Shown here one piece after another: positions 5,054-7,521 of a stretch of DNA of 7,521 nt; position 1 is the first letter of the stretch; each line of letters begins with the position of its first letter. Origin of the DNA: Flavobacteriales bacterium (lineage in GTDB: Bacteria > Bacteroidota > Bacteroidia > Flavobacteriales > UA16); the NCBI GenBank assembly GCA_018700255.1, contig JABISU010000212.1, positions 1 through 7,521 of the forward strand. Reading direction: 5' to 3'. The notes below the pieces were generated by a model. The model was given only the letters and a program-made list of their open reading frames with translations, was not told the origin of the DNA and ran no database searches. The translations under genes and the position numbers were made by a program.

Positions 5054-6253
5054 TTACACCTGTTTTCTGGGAGCTGCCTGAGTAGGTTTCAAAGGCAGCT
5101 TGTTGGTTTCTGCTTTTCGTTTTCTACGAGGTAAGGCGGCCGAAAATTTCTCCACAAATTTCTCAGCTGTTACTCTATATGCTGTTAGTTTTCCCCCATA
5201 AATTGTTGCAATCCTTGGAGCGAGTTTTTTATCGACGTGAAATGTCGTCTCGCGTGGTCGTGAAAATGCTTTGCCGGAAGCGTGTGGAAGTACACGTAAA
5301 CCTGCAAATGATTCAATAATTTTTTCTCTCGTTAGATCTTTAAATTTAGGAAAGTAACTCGAAGCGACATCGCAGAGATAGGTTTCCTCCTCAGGTAGAG
5401 GGGCGACCTCTGAAGGATCGCCACTGAACACCGTTTCCGTAGTTCCTATCATAGTTTTTCCTTTCCATGGCATTACAAAAACGGCACGCTGATCTTGTGG
5501 GGCTTCAACATAATAGATTCCACTTGGCGCAGTTTCGTTTAAAACAATATGGGCTCCCGATACGAGATCGAATTCTCGCTTAGCTGGAATTGGCGTTACT
5601 TTTTCTAGGACTGCATTAGCCCAAGGGCCAGCTGTATTGACCAGAAGCCTAGCTTTACAGCTGTAAATCGTGCCATTTACAGAATACTTGATATCGTTTA
5701 CGTCATCGCCCGGGATTGCTGAAATAAACTCTGCAGGCATCTTAAGTTGCGCTCCTAGAGACTTAGCCGATTGAATCACAGCTCTAGTTAATGCAGCGTC
5801 ATCTGTAGCTCCGTCATTGTATTTGTAAACAGCTTGAAGGTTAACTAAGGAAATGCCATCGAGATTTTTCCACTCTGCTTCATGCACTTTTACAAACCTC
5901 GCATCACGTTTAAATTTTCCCAGAGCGGCATATATGGAGAGTCCCGCTCTAATCTCCCATGATCTTCGTTTTGTATGCTTGTAAATTGGAATAAAAAACG
6001 ATTCAAGGCGAACAAGCTCTGGGGCAAGTTCTAATAGAAGAGATCGCTCGGAGAGGCACTCGAAAACAAGTTTTATTTGGCCAGACTCAAGGTATCGAAG
6101 CCCACCATGAATAAGCTTACTCGACTTACTAGATGTACCATGTGCTATGGCCGTTTTCTCCAAAACAAGGACGGAATATCCCGCGGCGGCGGCAGCTTGT
6201 GCGACACCTGCGCCGTGAATTCCACCGCCAATAATTACCATATCGTATATCAT
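5054..6253 (-). CDS. glpD: Short FAD-dependent glycerol-3-phosphate dehydrogenase (GlpD-like)
   Basis: GlpD oxidises sn-glycerol 3-phosphate to dihydroxyacetone phosphate at the membrane, passing electrons through FAD to quinone. The 399-residue product begins with the dinucleotide-binding fold YDMVIIGGGIHGAG (GGGIHG at 9-14) and an acidic Glu32 for the adenosine ribose. The family block SSKLIHGGLRYLE is at 44-56. Further landmarks are YNDGATDDAALTRAV, NTAGPWAN, FVMPWKGKTMIGTTET and YGGKLTAYR near 352-360. E. coli GlpD is about 500 residues and carries a C-terminal helical domain (DAO_C) of about 120 residues. Here the protein stops about 39 residues after YGGKLTAYR with a basic, Pro-rich tail (RRKRKAETNK...), so that domain is missing. 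There is no sign of it in the downstream sequence, so this looks like a native short form rather than a recent frameshift. Its ATG overlaps the GDPD stop by 4 bp. Substrate is inferred from family and neighbour. Confidence 0.87.
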   Translation of the reverse strand: MIYDMVIIGGGIHGAGVAQAAAAAGYSVLVLEKTAIAHGTSSKSSKLIHGGLRYLESGQIKLVFECLSERSLLLELAPELVRLESFFIPIYKHTKRRSWEIRAGLSIYAALGKFKRDARFVKVHEAEWKNLDGISLVNLQAVYKYNDGATDDAALTRAVIQSAKSLGAQLKMPAEFISAIPGDDVNDIKYSVNGTIYSCKARLLVNTAGPWANAVLEKVTPIPAKREFDLVSGAHIVLNETAPSGIYYVEAPQDQRAVFVMPWKGKTMIGTTETVFSGDPSEVAPLPEEETYLCDVASSYFPKFKDLTREKIIESFAGLRVLPHASGKAFSRPRETTFHVDKKLAPRIATIYGGKLTAYRVTAEKFVEKFSAALPRRKRKAETNKLPLKPTQAAPRKQV

Positions 6254-6939
6254 GACAGCATCTTTTCTACCTCCTTGGATTCTATAATTTTCACTCCTCT
6301 TGCAAATAATCTAGAGGCTACTTCGCGAGAAGTAACTTCATAAATAACCCACTCCCAGCATCCTTCCCAAAGTCTTGAGCCATCGTTAGGAAGAATTCCC
6401 TTGTCGCCGAAGAGGTAATCTGGAGAGAGATTCTTTGAGATTTTCGCGGCAGCTTCGTCATAGCTTAGAACTACCCAACCTGTCTCCTTGAAGCCACACT
6501 CCTGAGCAGTTTTTACAGAGTCAGGATTGAAGCTGATAAACACGCATTGGTCAATGGCGGGGTCGCAGGATTCCCGGAGCGCTTTTACACATACTTCGAG
6601 TCCGTGCATTTGGATGGATTCCTGTTTTAATTCCACAAATGCCTTCACTCCCGGGTTTGCCTTAAGCCAAACCATAACCTCCTTAACCTCGCTAATTTGC
6701 TTAAGTTCTAACTTGCCTTTGAGTTCTCTTTGGGTGATTTCAAACACACTTAGATCCAATCCCATTGTGCGTTTAAAATTGTCATCGTGAAGCATGATGG
6801 GGGTGAGATCCTTTGTGAATTGGACGTCAAATTCAACCATTGTTGCTCCTGCCTTGACGGCTTCGCTTAATGCCTCGAGAGTGTTCTCCAGATATTTTGC
6901 GGCGTACCCTCTATGTGCGACAACTTTCACCGTATTCAC
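6250..6939 (-). CDS. Cytoplasmic glycerophosphodiester phosphodiesterase (GDPD)
   Basis: GDPD enzymes hydrolyse glycerophosphodiesters to sn-glycerol 3-phosphate and an alcohol. The 229-residue TIM-barrel protein starts from a GTG at 6939. The catalytic and metal residues sit where expected: AHRG (His9, Arg10), ENT at 18-20, VEFDVQ with Glu36 and Asp38, LHDD with His51 and Asp52, and VELK with Glu103 and Lys105. There is no signal peptide, so it should act in the cytoplasm like UgpQ rather than the periplasmic GlpQ. It overlaps the hutU stop by 4 bp (GTGA) and its own stop overlaps the glpD-like start by 4 bp (ATGA). Its product is the substrate of the next enzyme, which makes a two-step pathway very plausible. 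The exact head-group preference cannot be read. Confidence 0.92.
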   Translation of the reverse strand: MNTVKVVAHRGYAAKYLENTLEALSEAVKAGATMVEFDVQFTKDLTPIMLHDDNFKRTMGLDLSVFEITQRELKGKLELKQISEVKEVMVWLKANPGVKAFVELKQESIQMHGLEVCVKALRESCDPAIDQCVFISFNPDSVKTAQECGFKETGWVVLSYDEAAAKISKNLSPDYLFGDKGILPNDGSRLWEGCWEWVIYEVTSREVASRLFARGVKIIESKEVEKMLS

Positions 6940-7521
6940 GATAGCGCTTTCTTTATTAGCGAAGCAGAGGCGTGATTTGCTCGTGTTACTTTGAGGCGGG
7001 GTTCAGAAGCCATGGCACGAACTATAGCCCATTCAGCTCCGGGATTACGTGCCCAGCTTCGACGTGCAATGCCATTATTCACATCCCAGTATAGCATGGA
7101 TTTTAAGCGCCTTTCCGAGTCCGGTGAACCGTCTAAAAGCATACCGAAGCCTCCGTTAATAACCTCGCCCCAACCAACGCCTCCTCCGTTGTGTATCGAA
7201 ATCCAAGTCGCTCCCCTAAATCCGTCACCGATAACGTTCTGTATCGCCATGTCAGCTGTAAACGCAGATCCATCATAAATATTTGAGGTCTCCCGATAAG
7301 GCGAGTCAGTTCCGCTCACGTCATGATGGTCCCGGCCTAAAACAACGGGAGATTTTAACGCGCCGGATGCAACCGCATCATTGAATGCCTTTGCAATCTT
7401 GATTCTACCTTCCGCGTCTGCATATAAGATTCTAGCTTGTGAACCGACAACAAGATTATTTTCCTCAGCGCCACGAATCCAATGGATATTGTCACGCATT
7501 TGGGTTTTAATCTCTTCTGGA
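6936..7521 (-). CDS. hutU: Urocanate hydratase (urocanase), C-terminal part only
   Basis: Urocanase uses tightly bound NAD+ as an electrophile to convert urocanate to 4-imidazolone-5-propionate in histidine degradation. The open frame enters from the right edge. It gives 194 residues, roughly the last third of a protein of about 660-680 residues in this subfamily. A Met at 7499 is internal, since codons for PEEIKTQ precede it. Signature blocks are NNLVVGSQARILYAD, GRDHHDVSGTDSPYRETSN, IYDGSAFTADMAIQNVIGD, RGATWISIHNGGGVGWGEV and WDVNNGIARRSW. The 'DHHDVSGTDSP' and 'GWGEVINGGFG' forms match the Bacteroidota/animal (UROC1-like) type, not the Pseudomonas type 'DHLDSGSVASP' (from memory of those sequences). 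It overlaps the GDPD start by 4 bp. Other hut genes, if present, lie outside the window. Confidence 0.95.
   Translation of the reverse strand, partial: PEEIKTQMRDNIHWIRGAEENNLVVGSQARILYADAEGRIKIAKAFNDAVASGALKSPVVLGRDHHDVSGTDSPYRETSNIYDGSAFTADMAIQNVIGDGFRGATWISIHNGGGVGWGEVINGGFGMLLDGSPDSERRLKSMLYWDVNNGIARRSWARNPGAEWAIVRAMASEPRLKVTRANHASASLIKKALS

Noticed and set aside
6077..7278. Several plus-strand ORFs (6077-6343, 6527-6790, 6794-6994, 6991-7278)
   Set aside because: All lie opposite the well-supported glpD, GDPD and hutU genes and have no recognisable motifs.

Overview
The window looks like chromosomal DNA of a member of the Bacteroidota, probably a marine Flavobacteriales-like lineage. 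Four things point there. The ribosomal protein order rplM-rpsI-rpsB is typical of the phylum. The only exact TAnnTTTG -7 element I found, with a TTG -33 box, sits directly before rplM. A DUF2490 outer-membrane-type protein and a urocanate hydratase of the Bacteroidota/animal type are both present. Apart from some A-rich leaders there are no strong Shine-Dalgarno sequences. The phylum assignment is inferred from these traits, not from a database search.

Layout. Positions 1-1947 (minus strand) carry the ribosomal operon rplM > rpsI > rpsB, with rpsB running off the left edge inside a repetitive acidic tail. Its promoter lies at 1992-2020 and contains a perfect DnaA-box sequence in the spacer. 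Positions 2041-3121 (minus) carry a small lipoprotein gene followed by a DUF2490 beta-barrel gene, probably one envelope operon. A gap of about 40 bp separates these from a divergent plus-strand pair, thymidine kinase (tdk) and alanine racemase (alr), at 3162-4871. A strong hairpin with A/T tracts on both sides (4877-4914) ends alr and could also stop transcription coming from the right. Positions 5054-7521 (minus) hold three genes joined by 4-bp overlaps: the 3' part of hutU, a cytoplasmic glycerophosphodiester phosphodiesterase, and a short FAD-dependent glycerol-3-phosphate dehydrogenase.

How the genes work together. The ribosomal genes supply L13, S9 and S2. tdk supports pyrimidine salvage and alr supplies D-alanine for peptidoglycan. 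The GDPD and GlpD-like proteins form a plausible two-step route from glycerophosphodiesters (phospholipid head-group remnants) through sn-glycerol 3-phosphate to dihydroxyacetone phosphate. Its tight coupling to histidine catabolism (hutU) is unusual.

Most of the window is ordinary housekeeping sequence. The points most worth a second look are the DnaA box in the ribosomal promoter, the PVAEE tandem repeat in RpsB, the odd alr (altered active-site-region residues and a G9 tract), the hutU-GDPD-glpD coupling with a truncated GlpD, and the uncharacterised lipoprotein/DUF2490 pair. I found no transposon, CRISPR array, tRNA or rRNA, and nothing that clearly amounts to a new system. No stretch longer than 300 bases lacks a gene.
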